Source of the DNA: Blasia pusilla
Lineage: Eukaryota; Marchantiophyta; Marchantiopsida; Blasiales
Length of the DNA: 64,000 nucleotides
Reading direction: 5' to 3'
NCBI GenBank assembly: GCA_050084515.1
Contig: CM114272.1
Location: 12,896,001-12,960,000, forward strand
Shown: piece by piece, positions 22,168 to 32,889 of the stretch
Position numbering within the stretch: position 1 is the stretch's first letter
Layout: each line of letters begins with the position of its first letter
Notes under the pieces: model-generated
Told to the model about the DNA's origin: nothing
Seen by the model: the letters and a program-made list of their open reading frames with translations, nothing else
The model's database searches: none
Made by a program: the position numbers and the translations under genes

Positions 22168-22536
22168 ATCTTTTCCAAACTAAAATGGCTCACCGATTTC
22201 AAGATCTTATTTTTGTACTTATATGTGTTGGAGCCAAGAAAAATACTCAAAAGATCAATCCTCCCACTAGTTCATAGATTTCAATATTTCCTATTGAAGA
22301 AACTTACATTGATTGGAAGTTATCCAACTTTACCAAATAAACCACTATGGGTCGAATGATGGAGGGAGGAGTGTTGGTCCATATATGATACTGCTACACA
22401 TGGGGCATGTAGAAATCAAAGACTAAAAAAGGCTAGTTTAGTTTGAGGAGCTTTCTACCAAGTAAAATATAGTGCATATCTTGCAAGAGTATGAAATTAA
22501 TGGTTTTGTTATAATTCACCAAAGTTGTGCTCGGGC
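22168..22536. repeat. Duplicated LTR-flanking segment, copy 1
   Basis: About 370 bp immediately right of the solo LTR are repeated at 30254-30622 with only a few substitutions. Homology ends in both copies at CACCAAAGTTGTG. The 75-codon frame present in both copies is not recognised. Confidence 0.92.
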
Positions 22537-22654
22537 CTTACAAAGCAGTAGACGAATGAGTGGTCCATCTGTGAACAAGCAAGTGGAAAATAATGTCAAT
22601 AAAAAGAAAAAGGCAGTAGACCGCTGGTCTACTCTCCATAAAGTGACACAATGT

Positions 22655-23301
22655 ACAACCCGTCGGGATCCGATAGGTTGCTCATTTGGCTAGACACAAG
22701 AGCAACCTATCGGATTCCAACGGGTTCCTTTTCAACCTGTCCTACTAGTCTCCACTGATTAGCAACCCGTCAGAACTTGGCCTATAGGCATGACAGAATA
22801 GCAACCTGTCCAACTCCAACGGTTTGCTCATTTGGCTAGACACAAGAGCAACCTGTCAAACTATGAAGGTTTGCTTTATTAATCTAAGAGGATTCTTTGC
22901 CTATGAGCAACCCGTCGGAAGCCGATAGGTTGCTCATTTTGTTGGACAGAACCGCAACATGTTGGAGTCCGACGGGTGGCTTACAACTCGATCGAATTGT
23001 TCATAGTTGAGAAGTTCCAAATATGAGAACAACCCTTCGCTTCCAGACGGTTTGCATCACTGTAGACACAAGTGGAAAAGAAATGCTACTTGCAACCCAT
23101 CGCGTTCCGACGGGTTGCAATCATTGGAGACATGTAGGTGAATTTGCAACCCGTCGCTTTCAGACGGGTTGCATCACTGCAGATACAAGTGCAAAAGCAA
23201 TTCTACTTGCAACCTATCTGGTTCCTAAGGTGAATTTGCAGCCTATTGGGTTCCGACGGGTTGCATACAGAGATGCAACCTGTCGCAGTCCGACGGGTTG
23301 T
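22655..23301. repeat. Array of ~13 imperfect 27-bp palindromes
   Basis: Units of the form GCAACCCGTCG-nnn(n)-CGACGGGTTGC lie at about 22655, 22702, 22762 (half), 22801, 22847, 22907, 22954, 23029, 23092, 23146, 23209 (half), 23238 and 23275. Spacers are 10-50 bp, some of them shared (CTCATTTGGCTAGACACAAG follows two units). The best units (23092, 23146, 23275) are nearly perfect dyads. The array lies just past the 3' end of the methyltransferase-like frame on the minus strand. Confidence 0.92.
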
Positions 23302-24133
23302 ATTTCTGAACCATCTCAATTCGTTCAAAAAGTGAACTTACCCGAGCTTGATTCGTCGCCGATCTGAGTGGATACTCATTTTTTATAACCCATGATTGCG
23401 CCGTCCTCCACTTGAGCGACCTCTTCATGCAGTGAAGGTTGAAGAGCTTGTCTTTGCTCCCTCCAGTAAGGACCAAGAAACAACCCCTATCATTGAGATA
23501 CACGTCAGCAAAATAAAATAGCAGTGCAATGTGGTCATAGGAAAGCGGGACATTCCAGTCTGGGATAGTGTCAGATGGATTGTTGTCCCACAAACAAAAC
23601 CCATAAGGAAAATCTGCAATCAGGAGGTCCACCACCACCTCCTCAGCAACCCCATGCACCGTCCAAGGGGCGTGCCCGTTTCGGAGGAGTTTTTGCCCTA
23701 GCACGGTTAGTTTCTTGATGGCAAGTGTTGACTCATGAGAACTGAAACTCTGCAGTTCATCGACAACATGAGTCTGGTGAAGAAGGACATTTGTCGTGGT
23801 GGTTGTTTCCCTATGCCTGCCCAAGGATGATGGAGTGTATTCCACATCCTTATCTCCTCCCTCGGACGAACCAAGCGCCTCCCGCTTTTGCTTCTCCCGA
23901 GTGTGTTGTCGGCTTGTTGGAGTCTTCATTACCTCAGACTCCATAGGAGTTTTCTTTGACAAGAACCTGGTCCGGCCCTCTCGCCCCTCTTGCCTGGACG
24001 ACTCGGCCTCTAGCCTTGAAGACTCAACCTCTTTTCTCAAAGACTTGGCCTCGGAATTCCTGCATCCCCTCGCGAATTGGAAACACATTGCTTTGCTTGT
24101 CTCCAAGGGATTGAGGACTCCAACAAACAACAC
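23302..24133 (-). pseudogene. DPPY-motif methyltransferase-like ORF (amino-methyltransferase fold?)
   Basis: A 296-codon open frame (24133-23243) on the minus strand, the longest non-retroelement frame in the window. Residues 1-125 are polar and charged, with an Arg/Glu/Ser-rich stretch. Around residues 165-235 it reads VVDLLIADFPYGF, then an acidic/aromatic stretch, LFYFADVYL, and GCFLVLTGG. This order (hydrophobic strand, D-x-P-Y box, helix, G-x-hydrophobic strand) fits the catalytic half of N6-adenine or N4-cytosine methyltransferases, with the second position of DPPY changed to Phe. I see no clear SAM-binding F-x-G-x-G motif. The last ~20 residues are encoded by the palindrome array, so the original C-terminus is probably lost or altered. 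Assignment is tentative. Alternatives are an unrelated transposon protein or a captured host fragment. Confidence 0.42.
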
Positions 24134-25300
24134 TAGCCCAACATTTTCAATTTTTTCCCCTAAAATAAGTGATTTTCAGGTTTGGTGCAATTTCTTCCTA
24201 CATAGACACTATTTATTGCAGAAAATGGATAAACATAGGTTGGACATTGGAAGGTAGACTTTTAGGACAATAGGAGGATAATTTTTAGTTGGATGCGCAT
24301 TAATTGAAGGGAAGGATAATAGGGAAGTGATGTTATTTGTGTCAACATGCCCAAAATTTTGTTTGTGATGCCTATTCAAGGACTTCATGTGTATTTGATG
24401 TGGTTGCATGGTCATTGAGTGTGACTTGTGATCGAACAATCTATGTTGTTGTAGTTTCCCATTGTGCATGATAAGAATAAAGGTAAATAGAACAAGTAGA
24501 ACTAAGAGAAAGATGAGTAGGGAAGTCAAATGGTTGAATGGTGTATAAATGTGGTTTATATCAATTGGGTGAAAAATTTACTCAATCAAATTAGAGTTTG
24601 ATTAGATCGGATAGGCTACTTGTAAAATTTAAATTTATTATAAATTTTTTTAAGTAGTGGGAATTGAGTGTGCTAGGAGAGAGCTATTTTAGTGAGTATG
24701 CCATATAACCAAAGGGAATTTTGTACAAACTAATTTTGTTGTTGAGGATGATAATATGTATGGGCAGGGGTGATGTGCACACCCTCATGTAACCGAGCTG
24801 CAGAGTGGCCGGGTTACCAAGTGATGAGATCAAAGTTATGACTAATTGATTTAAACCTCTAATATGAGTTGTGCATATGTGTGCGGCACCTGATGTTTTG
24901 GTGGTGAGTCTTGTTACTTGTAAGGACGGGAATTTTGACCGGTTCATGTGGTAGAGATGTTGTGGATGGTATGAGAGGTTTGTTCGTTGAGGCGTTTTGA
25001 TGATGGTTGGCATGGCCCTTGGAAGCATTTGGTTGTGAGTTTTTTTGTTGTAGGAGTGAGTGTCGATGATGGGTCATAGTCTGAGAAATTTGTGATATCC
25101 TAATATGCAATATGTCTAGGCTCATTATGTCCACCACCCACCAGTCTGTTGGATGGTGGACTCATATGTATTGCTTCCAGATTGCAATTGGGATGAGGAT
25201 GGACTAACTGCAAGTCAAGTGGATAGTATAACTTTGTGTATATTAGGTCATGTTCTAGGGGTGAGTGTTGATAGTGGCAATTACCAACTTGTCATGAGAG
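24134..25300. other. No recognisable gene
   Basis: AT-rich. Short frames only, none of a recognisable family. Confidence 0.45.
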
Positions 25301-25706
25301 TGTGAGAAAACAGAAAGTGACTAAATCACTGAAATCTTTACAAAAACTTAGAGATACAAAGTGGCCTAGTCCGTCCGTGCGCTCACACAAGATCTTCGAT
25401 GGAACCTGAACTGGGAGATAACTCGACATACGAGAATGCGCTACCGATGCGGCTCCCGACTATTTGACTACTCGGGAAAACTAGGGTTTTTACCTATTTT
25501 TCTTCGTTTCTATTAAAATATAGAAACGCACCCTGATGCAATATAGGGTTAGATAAACCTAGTAACGCTACTCCGTAAACCACCTACGTCATATTACTAT
25601 GACTCCTTCGACGTCTAAGTCGGAACCATCGATCTAGGCTTCTCCTCATACAAGGGGGCCGATCAAATCAATGGTGCTCAGAGGAGTGGATGTTGAGAAT
25701 CCAATA
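25301..25706 (-). mobile_element. Copia 3' LTR (shortened)
   Basis: 406 bp against 456 bp in the other two LTRs. The difference is the loss of one arm of the internal hairpin (near 25515-25530). It starts right after the polypurine tract on the minus strand. Confidence 0.92.
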
Positions 25707-25715
25707 CCCCCCCTC
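25707..25715 (-). promoter_or_regulatory. Polypurine tract of the copia element
   Basis: Minus strand reads GAGGGGGGG immediately before the 3' LTR, the expected place and composition for the plus-strand primer. Confidence 0.85.
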
Positions 25716-25871
25716 AATATCCATTCTCATGTGGACTACTATCTTGGACCTATGCCAAGACCCTTCAGATGTCGGTGAAGCTGATCTCCGCTCAAGGCTT
25801 TCGTGAAGATGTCTGCATGGTTATCCTCTGTTGGACAATAGACTAACTTCAAAACCTCTCTCTCGATCAAT

Positions 25872-26324
25872 TCACGAACAAAATGGTCTTTGGATCTCTA
25901 TGTGCTTCAAATGACGAGCATGAAACACAGGATTATGTGCTATGGCAATGCAACTCTGATTGTCACACCACATTACAGTAGCACTTTCTTGTGCTTCTCC
26001 TATGTCCTCCAGTATCCATCTCAACCATACTGCTTCACAAGTAGCATAACAAGCCGCCTTGTACTCTGCCTCGGTAGAAGAAAGAGCCACTATAGGTTGC
26101 TTCTTGCTGACCCATGACACCACACCTGATCCTACCAAGAAGCAATAACCCGAAACTGATCTTCGAGAATCTGAATCTCCTGCCCAATCTGAGTCACAAA
26201 AACCTGTCATTTCCGTCCCTGCTCCATAGATGATGCCGTACTCGATAGTGCTTTTGATGTACTTCAACACACGCATCCCTGCCTTCCAATGGTTCTCACG
26301 AGGCTTAGTTGAGAACCTACTCAA
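25872..26324 (-). pseudogene. Copia RNase H
   Basis: Removes RNA from the RNA:DNA hybrid. The 150-residue frame contains GFCDSDWAGD (first catalytic Asp), ALSSTEAEYKA (catalytic Glu), CDNQSCIAIA (Asp) and HARHLKHIEI, all in the expected order for copia RNase H. It overlaps the preceding RT frame by a few bases in another phase and stops soon after the last motif, so a frameshift separates the two. Confidence 0.93.
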
Positions 26325-27396
26325 TACTCCCCAAAATGAAGCTAATGTGCAGTCTCTTGTTACACAAAAATATCAAACTGCCTACAAGCTTTCTGTACAT
26401 CTTTTCATTTACCAATGGTGAAACATCCTCCATCGAGAGTTTCAACTCTACCTCCATTGGCGAGACTATTGCCTTACACTCGGTCATCCCGAATGCCTTC
26501 AAGATTTCTCTAACATACTTCTGCTGAGAGAGAAAAATAGAATCTGACTGTTGCCAAATTTCCAGTCTCGTAAAGTAGTGCAGAAGACCTAAATCTGACA
26601 TTTCAAACTCAGATTCCAACACTCCCTTCATTTCCTCTATTTTCTTATTGTGATCTCTTGTGATGATCAGATCATCCACATACAAGACTATCAACATATA
26701 CATCCCATCTTCGCAAAACACATAAAAATTTGCTTCTGAAGGACTCTTCATGAGACCCTTCTCTCGAAAGAATGTATCTATTCGTTGATACCATACCCTT
26801 GGGGCTTGCTTCAACCCATACAATGCTCGATGAAGTAAACAAACTTTCTCTTCTGATTCGGGTGTCTCAAAACCTGGTGGTTGAGAAACATATACCTCCT
26901 CCTTGAGACTCCCGTTCAGAAAAGCAGACTTTACATCGTATTGGTATACAGGCCAACGTCTTGTTCCTGCAACCGCTAGAACAATTCGAATGGTTGTCAT
27001 CCTTGCACTGGGAGCAAAAGTCTCATAGTAGTCAAAGCCTTCGATTTGTGAGCATCCTTGTGCGACCAACCTCGCTTTGAATTTATCCAATGTATCGTCC
27101 GACTTGTACTTGGTCTTGTACACCCACTTGGTGCGTATTATCTTCCTGTCCTCTGGCTTTTCAACCAAAGTCCAAGTTTCATTCCTCTGAATAGCGTCCA
27201 TCTCCGTCTGCATGGCCTCTCTCCATTGAGGATGAGCCAGGGCCTCATCCAAGCATGATGGCTCTTCCACCTTCAAGACCTCTGTCATCAGGGCCATGTT
27301 GACAAGATGTGCGGAAGCTCTATTCTGCTCCTCTAGTCTCTTGGATCTCCTTGGATGTGTAACAACTTCATCGATTCTTTGGTGGATCCTTACCAT
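26317..27396 (-). pseudogene. Copia reverse transcriptase
   Basis: 359-residue frame. It begins in the region between integrase and RT (HPRRSKRLEEQNR), then EPSCLDEALAHPQWREAM, LDKFKARLVAQG, DVKSAFLNG, LYGLKQAPRVWYQ, the catalytic LIVLYVDDLII, and MYRKLVGSLIF near the end. All RT boxes including Y-V-D-D are intact. The frame ends abruptly before RNase H. This is the best preserved protein segment of the window. Confidence 0.95.
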
Positions 27397-27419
27397 CCAA
27401 GAGCTGCTTTATCCACTTA

Positions 27420-28045
27420 GGGTATGACGACCGTAGTGGAAGAGCAGGTTGCTCTTTGTAATCATCACCAAAATCTTCTTCTTGATGATCTGGTGTAAAC
27501 ATCTGTGGTGTGCTCTGGTGGGTTATCTCTTCGCCACTTGACGAGGCTGTTCCTGGAACACCACGTCACGACTCACAAGCATCTTCTTTTCCTCAAGACA
27601 CCAAAGGCGATAAGCTTTAGACTCATCACTGTATCCCATAAAGATGCACTTCCTGCTCTTGGACTCCAACTTGGTCCTCGATGCTTCAGGAATATGTACA
27701 AAACACTCACTACCAAAAGTCCTGAAATGTTGGACTGATGGTACCTAACCTCAGTATGATTGATGAGGAGTCATGCCTTGCACTGACTTGGTAGCACTTC
27801 TATTTAGAATGTATACTGGCAAGATATAACGACTTCACCCAAAAGCCTTTCATCAAACCTTTTGCTTTCATCATACATCTTGCCATCTCCACCACTGTAC
27901 GATTTCGACGCTCAACAACTCCATTTTGTTGTGGTGTATGTGCCGTGGTTAACTATCGCTTGATTCCATGCTCTCCCAAATATTTGTTGAATTCTATTGA
28001 TAAGAATTCTCCTCCTCGATCGGTGCAAAGCTTTTGTACCTTCTT
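27420..28045 (-). pseudogene. Copia integrase, C-terminal half, frameshifted
   Basis: Between the intact-looking integrase N-terminal frame and the RT the minus strand encodes, in shifting frames, a RTVVEMARCMMKAKGL-like segment (near 27900-27855), a CIFMGYSDESKAYRL-like segment (near 27650-27610) and an acidic linker. These match the order of copia integrase core and C-terminal regions. Confidence 0.75.
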
Positions 28046-28594
28046 TCATGTCTCATTCTCAACCAGCTTGTGCCATACTTTAAATTTTCCAAAAGCACTT
28101 GCCTTATCACGAAGGAAATACACCCACATCTTCCTACTATAATCGTTGACAACTAAAAAGAAGTAGGAAGAACCACCTAATGCCACCGTTCTCATTTTAC
28201 CACAGAGGTCAGCATGTATCAACTCTAGAGGAGCCTTTGCCCTATTGCTGGACTCTTGTGGAAATGGTTGTCGGTGTTCCTTCCCCATCATACAAGCTTC
28301 ACAAGTATCCGACACTCCAGAAATTGTTGGTAAATCAGCAACCATGTCAGATTTCTGCATCTGACTTAGTAAGGGAAAGCTTAGGTGACCAAATCTTTCA
28401 TGCCACAACGTACTGCTACTAAGATCTGTACCTACACTTGTCGTGAAAGCATACAACTCGTAGATATTTCCACGTCGTATACCTTCACCCACTACTTTCC
28501 CATTGGCATCCTCAATGACTACTCCAGTTTTCTTGAAACGAACTTCTAGGTCACGATCACATAATACTGCCACTGAAATCAAATTTCGCTTCAA
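28046..28594 (-). pseudogene. Copia GAG-pre-integrase and integrase N-terminal half
   Basis: 182-residue frame. It starts with MKRNLISVAVL and carries LWHERFGHLS (the two His) and CEACMMGK (the two Cys) of the HHCC zinc site, then LELIHADLCG with the first catalytic Asp, and FFLVVNDYSRKMWVYFL with the second catalytic Asp region. It shifts frame at VENET. Confidence 0.93.
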
Positions 28595-28749
28595 CTCTGG
28601 TACGTACAGTACATCAGTTAACTTCTTTTCATCTCCTTTTTGTGAGACTAAAGAAATTGTGCCTTTCCCTTCTACAGGGCACTTTGCATTATTCCCAACA
28701 ATAACAACGATGGGCTCCTCAGAGAGGTCAGAAGGAGCTATACCAATCC

Positions 28750-29000
28750 TTATGATTGGTCATATGCCTAGATGCTCCACTATCGAGCACCCATGCATCT
28801 TCACTCTTTGTCTTAGTGGTATGTTCTGCCTGTGTGCAGAACTCTTCTATTGCTACCCAAGCATCTACTTCATGTTCTCCCAGTTCTACAGAATTTCCAG
28901 ACTCCTTCTTAGGTCTTAAACAACCGTTCTTCTCATCCTGACTTCTCTTCCTACAATCTTTGATAAGATGACCTAGCTTACCACAATAAAAGCATTTGAA
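28750..29000 (-). pseudogene. Copia Gag zinc knuckle and aspartic protease active site
   Basis: Minus strand, about 28995-28958: CFYCGKLGHLIKDC, a CX2CX4HX4C knuckle. About 28803-28755: AWVLDSGASRHMT, the copia protease D-S-G-A site followed by the usual H-M. The stretch is open over about 80 codons. Confidence 0.9.
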
Positions 29001-29217
29001 GGCTTTTCTTGAAATTTCTTCTTGACATTTGAATCAGTAATCCTGATTTCTACCTCTCTGTATGTTGGCAAGTAAATTTGCGTCACTTCCCTCTCTTGCT
29101 TTGAAGCGCATTTCCTCTTCTACCAACATTGCACTAAATTGTTCAAAAGTAAGCGGCGTGGGTCTTACTTGAGTATTGATTGCAATGACCAAACATCATA
29201 CCTTGGAGGCAAAATCC

Positions 29218-29724
29218 TTATGCACCGGCGTGCCAAATCTTCGCTAGACTTTGAAATTCCCACGGACGCCATCGATCTTGAAGATTCTTGATCCTTGTCA
29301 AAAATTGCTCCACGCTTTCTCCTTCTGAAAATTTCTCGGACGTGGCGATTCTCCGATTCTGAATCCGAGTCTCATTCCTCGTTTCATACTGATTCTTCAA
29401 AATGTTCCACGCCTCAACAAAGAATGGTTGTATGTTGAATGAGAGTCATGAGAATCGTTACATTCGTGATAATCGCATATAGAGCATCGGCGTTTCGCGT
29501 CTCCATGCCAATAATACAACAGATCGATATCCCCGGATGAAGATGAACTTGCGAGAACTCAAACTAGCTTGTGGATTTGAATCAACCCTCGTGGGCGTTT
29601 CCCGGATCTCAAATGATTCGAGAATAGTTCTCATTTTGAACTTCCACAACGTATAGTTAGACCCATCTAACTTCCCTTCACCCAGCGGAGGAGGGCGAGC
29701 ACGAACTGACGAAGAAGTAGTCAT
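29218..29724 (-). pseudogene. Copia Gag N-terminal region
   Basis: Starts at 29724. LDGSNYTLWKFKMRTILESF near residues 20-40 is the classical copia Gag opening. A second frame (29400-29218) gives NQYETRNETR and EGESVEQFLTRIKNL, the middle of the same domain. At least one frameshift near 29470-29400 separates them. The start lies about 60 bp inside the primer-binding site. Confidence 0.88.
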
Positions 29725-29785
29725 CTCTCAAGATTTTGTGCAAACACACTAGATCGCCAGATACAAAATACTGGAAAAACCTACT

Positions 29786-29797
29786 GCTCTGATACCA
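29786..29797 (-). promoter_or_regulatory. Primer-binding site (initiator Met-tRNA type)
   Basis: Minus strand reads TGGTATCAGAGC directly after the 5' LTR, the standard plant copia primer-binding site complementary to the 3' end of initiator Met tRNA. Confidence 0.93.
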
Positions 29798-30253
29798 TGT
29801 AAGAAAACAGAAAGTGACTAAATCACTGAAATCTTTACAAAAACTTAGAGATACAAAGTGGCCTAGTCCGTCCGTGCACTCACAGAAGAGCTTCGATGGA
29901 ACCTGAACTGGGAGATAACTCGACATACGAGAATGCGCTACCGCTGCGGCTCCCGACTATTTGACTACTCGGGAAAGCTAGGGTTTTTACCTATTTTTCT
30001 TTGTTTCTATTAATAGAAAAATTTTGCCGTCATTTACTAGGTTTATCTAACCCTATATTGCATCAGGGTGCCCCACACCCTGATGCAATATAGGGTTAGA
30101 TAAACCTAGTAACGCTACTCCGTAAACCACCTACGTCATATTACTATGACTCCTTCGACGTCTAAGTCGGAACCATCGATCTAGGCTTCTCCTCATACAA
30201 GGGGGCTGATCAAATCAATGGTGCTCAGAGGAGTGGATGTTGAGAATCCAATA
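29798..30253 (-). mobile_element. Copia 5' LTR
   Basis: 456 bp. It carries the 38-bp hairpin (30034-30071 / 30075-30112). It differs from the solo LTR at 21712-22167 by only a handful of substitutions and is followed on the plus strand by ATCTT, as the solo LTR is. Confidence 0.94.
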
Positions 30254-30622
30254 ATCTTTTCCAAACTAAAATGGCTCACCGATTTCAAGATCTTATTTTT
30301 GTACTTACATGTGTTGGAGCCAAGAAAAATACTCAAAAGATCAATCCTCCCACTAGTTCATAGATTTCAATATTTCCTATTGAAGAAACTTACATTGACT
30401 GGAAGTTATCCAACTTTACCAAATAAACCACTATAGGTCGAATGATGGAGGGAGGAGTGTTGGTCCATATATGATACTGCTACACATGGGGCATGTAGAA
30501 ATCAAAGACTAAAAAAGGCTAGTTTAGTTTGAGGAGCTTTCTACCAAGTAAAATATAGTGCATATCTTGCAAGAGTATGAAATTAATGGTTTTGTTATAA
30601 TTCACCAAAGTTGTGTATACTG
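30254..30622. repeat. Duplicated LTR-flanking segment, copy 2
   Basis: Near-identical to 22168-22536, ending at the same CACCAAAGTTGTG. Confidence 0.92.
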
Positions 30623-30964
30623 TATAGTCTACTAATATGTTGCCCCTGCGATGCATGGGTGAAAGATTTCCCCCCTAATTTAATTACTTTTAAATGACAC
30701 CCATTAACAATAGAAGAGTCTCAAGACGATATGTGTGAACAATAGAAGGGCCTTAAAAGGAGTGGTGTCAACATCTTACATGAGAAGGGTTTCTTCTAAT
30801 CTCGTGCATATGAGTGTAGAGACTAATCATGTCGCACAATTTTTTTTCTTGTGTGCATGTATAATGCAAAATATTTTATCATTGCCCATAGAGTAGGAAA
30901 CATTTTCTTGCTGTCCGATTGCCACATGTCAAGCATAGATGTGTTCGCAAATCAAGAAGGCATT

Positions 30965-32885
30965 TGTCATGTCTTTTAGGATACATCCACGACTCTACTA
31001 GAGTGCCTTCAAAGATATTGTAGAAAAGCCTCAGGAGGTCGAGGATGACCTATTGGGGCCACGGGTAACATGAGAGAGCATGTTTCCCCTTCGTTTTGGC
31101 TTATTTTGAGCCTGATAGAGAAACTTACCATTTCGTGTAAGTGTCCATTTTGAGTATGGTTGACTTTCCACTTTTGGAAGTGGCCCTTGACCCACCACCA
31201 TACTACTACATTTTTAGTAGGTCAAGACCCAAGGAGGTGAACTACGTGCATAGGTTATCGTAGAGAGAGCTTGGGAGAGGGAAGGGGCTATACCTCCAAG
31301 AGAGAGAGAGCTTGAGAGCTCATTCTTTTTTTGTTGAACCTTTTGGCGTGAGGCGGCAGAGTTATGATCCTCATTGCCTTGTGTGTGATATCCAAGCCTC
31401 TCATTAGGAGAGTGGATTAGGTTTGACATGAGAGAGAGGTTTTTGTGCATATTTGTGAGAGAGATCTACTTGATTTACAACGAGAGAATGAAAGAATGAG
31501 TGAGTGAGAGAGTTACAATGCAGAAGCTTGCTTGTGTCTCTATGTGTTTGCAGGTTGGGGACTGTATTCTCCATTTCATGGCTTACGGGAGTGCTCATAG
31601 GAGCAAGAGTCGTTCGTTTAAGTACCTTTCTCTGCAGTTTTTTCCTAAAGTAGACTGGCGCGCGGAAGCGATGCCCATTTTTTTTTCTAAATTGAGTATG
31701 GGCCAGGTTTCTCCATGCACGTGTTCTCAAGGGCACCATGCAGCTCTCTTGTGGCTCTTTGAGGTTTTCTTTAAGAAAACTAGCGCGGAACCATTGCCAA
31801 AATTTATATAGAAGAGAAGATTGAAGGCTATACGACAACCCCTCATTTTTTGTTTGGAAAGTCCAATGGAGAAACTATTTTAACGATGTCAAATACCGGG
31901 AAGATTTTCACGCCGTGGAAGAAACGGTGCGCGATTCAAAGATGGGAGGATCAAGTTATGGTCGATCTTGTGGGTTTCCATAGTCTCCATTGCACTATCC
32001 AAAACATTAAAGAGTAAAATCCTTCAAACCCTAAAATTTCAACCACCGCTGATGCTGGACGACAATTGAGAATCGTGTTGTCAGGCCCATAGCTGCAACG
32101 CGCTATCGATATCCGCGCCCCACCGCTCATGACCTCACCACACCGTCTCGATCACGGAGCCGTACCGTCATTGGGGAGCAGAGTGTGTGTTGCTGATAGA
32201 GGAGGGTGTGCGGGTATAGAGGAGTGTCACAACTCATCACCAAGTGCCGTCTTGTTTGTAGCCGTTCTGTGCCGCCAATGAGGCACCAAACTACTGGACC
32301 AACATTGCATAGGGAGGAGGTTTGAGCATCATGAGTACCAAGGGCGTATAACTTTATGATTGGAGGAGTTTGTCTTTATGATCAAGGTTGGGTCGAAATT
32401 TTCAATTGCTGAGGAGCGACATCAACATTTCTTTAGTTTATCCATTCTGGTGTTTTTCCCTATCCATGTGAGGGATTTCGGGAATTGGGTAGTTATTTAG
32501 GGGTATTGGTTTTCGTATAGATGTTGAGAGCATCATTGATGTATGGATCTAGGGGACATAGAATTGTATGGGATATCAAGATTTGAGGGTATGATCTATT
32601 GATTAGACGATAGATCAGATGATTTGCCGTACCATGCCACTTGTTGCCGTAGAGTACTTAACCTACATTTCCTCTCACTTAGTGAGAGGGAGTGTAGGTT
32701 AAGTTCCGCCTCTCTTTAGCCTGAGTGATTGAGGGATTACTCGCGAGATTGAGAGTGATTGTGTGAGAGGGGCACGAGGGTCATCACGGCGTCCTTTCAA
32801 GACTTTCAAAGGCGAGATGGTGGACTTGAGAGTAGCTCTAGAGGTTTTATGCGGAGTGGTGCAAGGTTTTGAGGGTTTTCATGTG
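30965..32885 (+). mobile_element. Gypsy LTR plus leader, plus strand
   Basis: Starts TGTCATGTCTTTTAGGATA at 30965 and is colinear with the reverse complement of 53046 down to about 50900. Shared blocks: GCTTGGGAGAGGGAAGGGG, GCCGCAACGCG-type leader, CAATTGCTGAGGAGCGACAT, GATTGAGGGATTACTCGCGA, GGGTCATCACGGCGTCC and AGTAGCTCTAGAGGTTTTA. The copy ends near the start of Gag. The equivalent Gag frame is not open here. Confidence 0.85.
32656..32704. repeat. 23-bp inverted repeat in the gypsy leader
   Basis: Arms 32656-32678 and 32682-32704 pair with about three mismatches around a 3-base loop (ACTTAACCTACA... / ...TGTAGGTTAAGT). The homologous part of the 47.8-53.0 kb element does not keep it. Confidence 0.85.
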
Positions 32886-32889
32886 AGGG

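Larger units (their letters stand above)
25301..30253 (-). mobile_element. Ty1/copia retrotransposon, nearly full length, decayed
   Basis: Order on the minus strand: 5' LTR (30253-29798), primer-binding site, Gag (29724-29218), zinc knuckle and protease (about 29000-28750), integrase (28594 to about 27420), RT (27396-26317), RNase H (26324-25872), polypurine tract, 3' LTR (25706-25301). Integrase before RT is diagnostic of copia. Frameshifts and stops separate the domains. The 5-bp flanks differ (GAGAG left, ATCTT right), so there is no target-site duplication. Confidence 0.95.

Noticed and set aside
22132-22359. 75-codon frame repeated at 30218-30436
   Set aside because: It starts inside the LTR and runs into the duplicated flank. 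Its conservation is explained by the recent duplication, not by selection.
22655-23301. Regularly spaced repeats resembling a CRISPR array
   Set aside because: The units are diverged palindromes with partly shared spacers of uneven length, in a eukaryotic repeat context and without cas genes.
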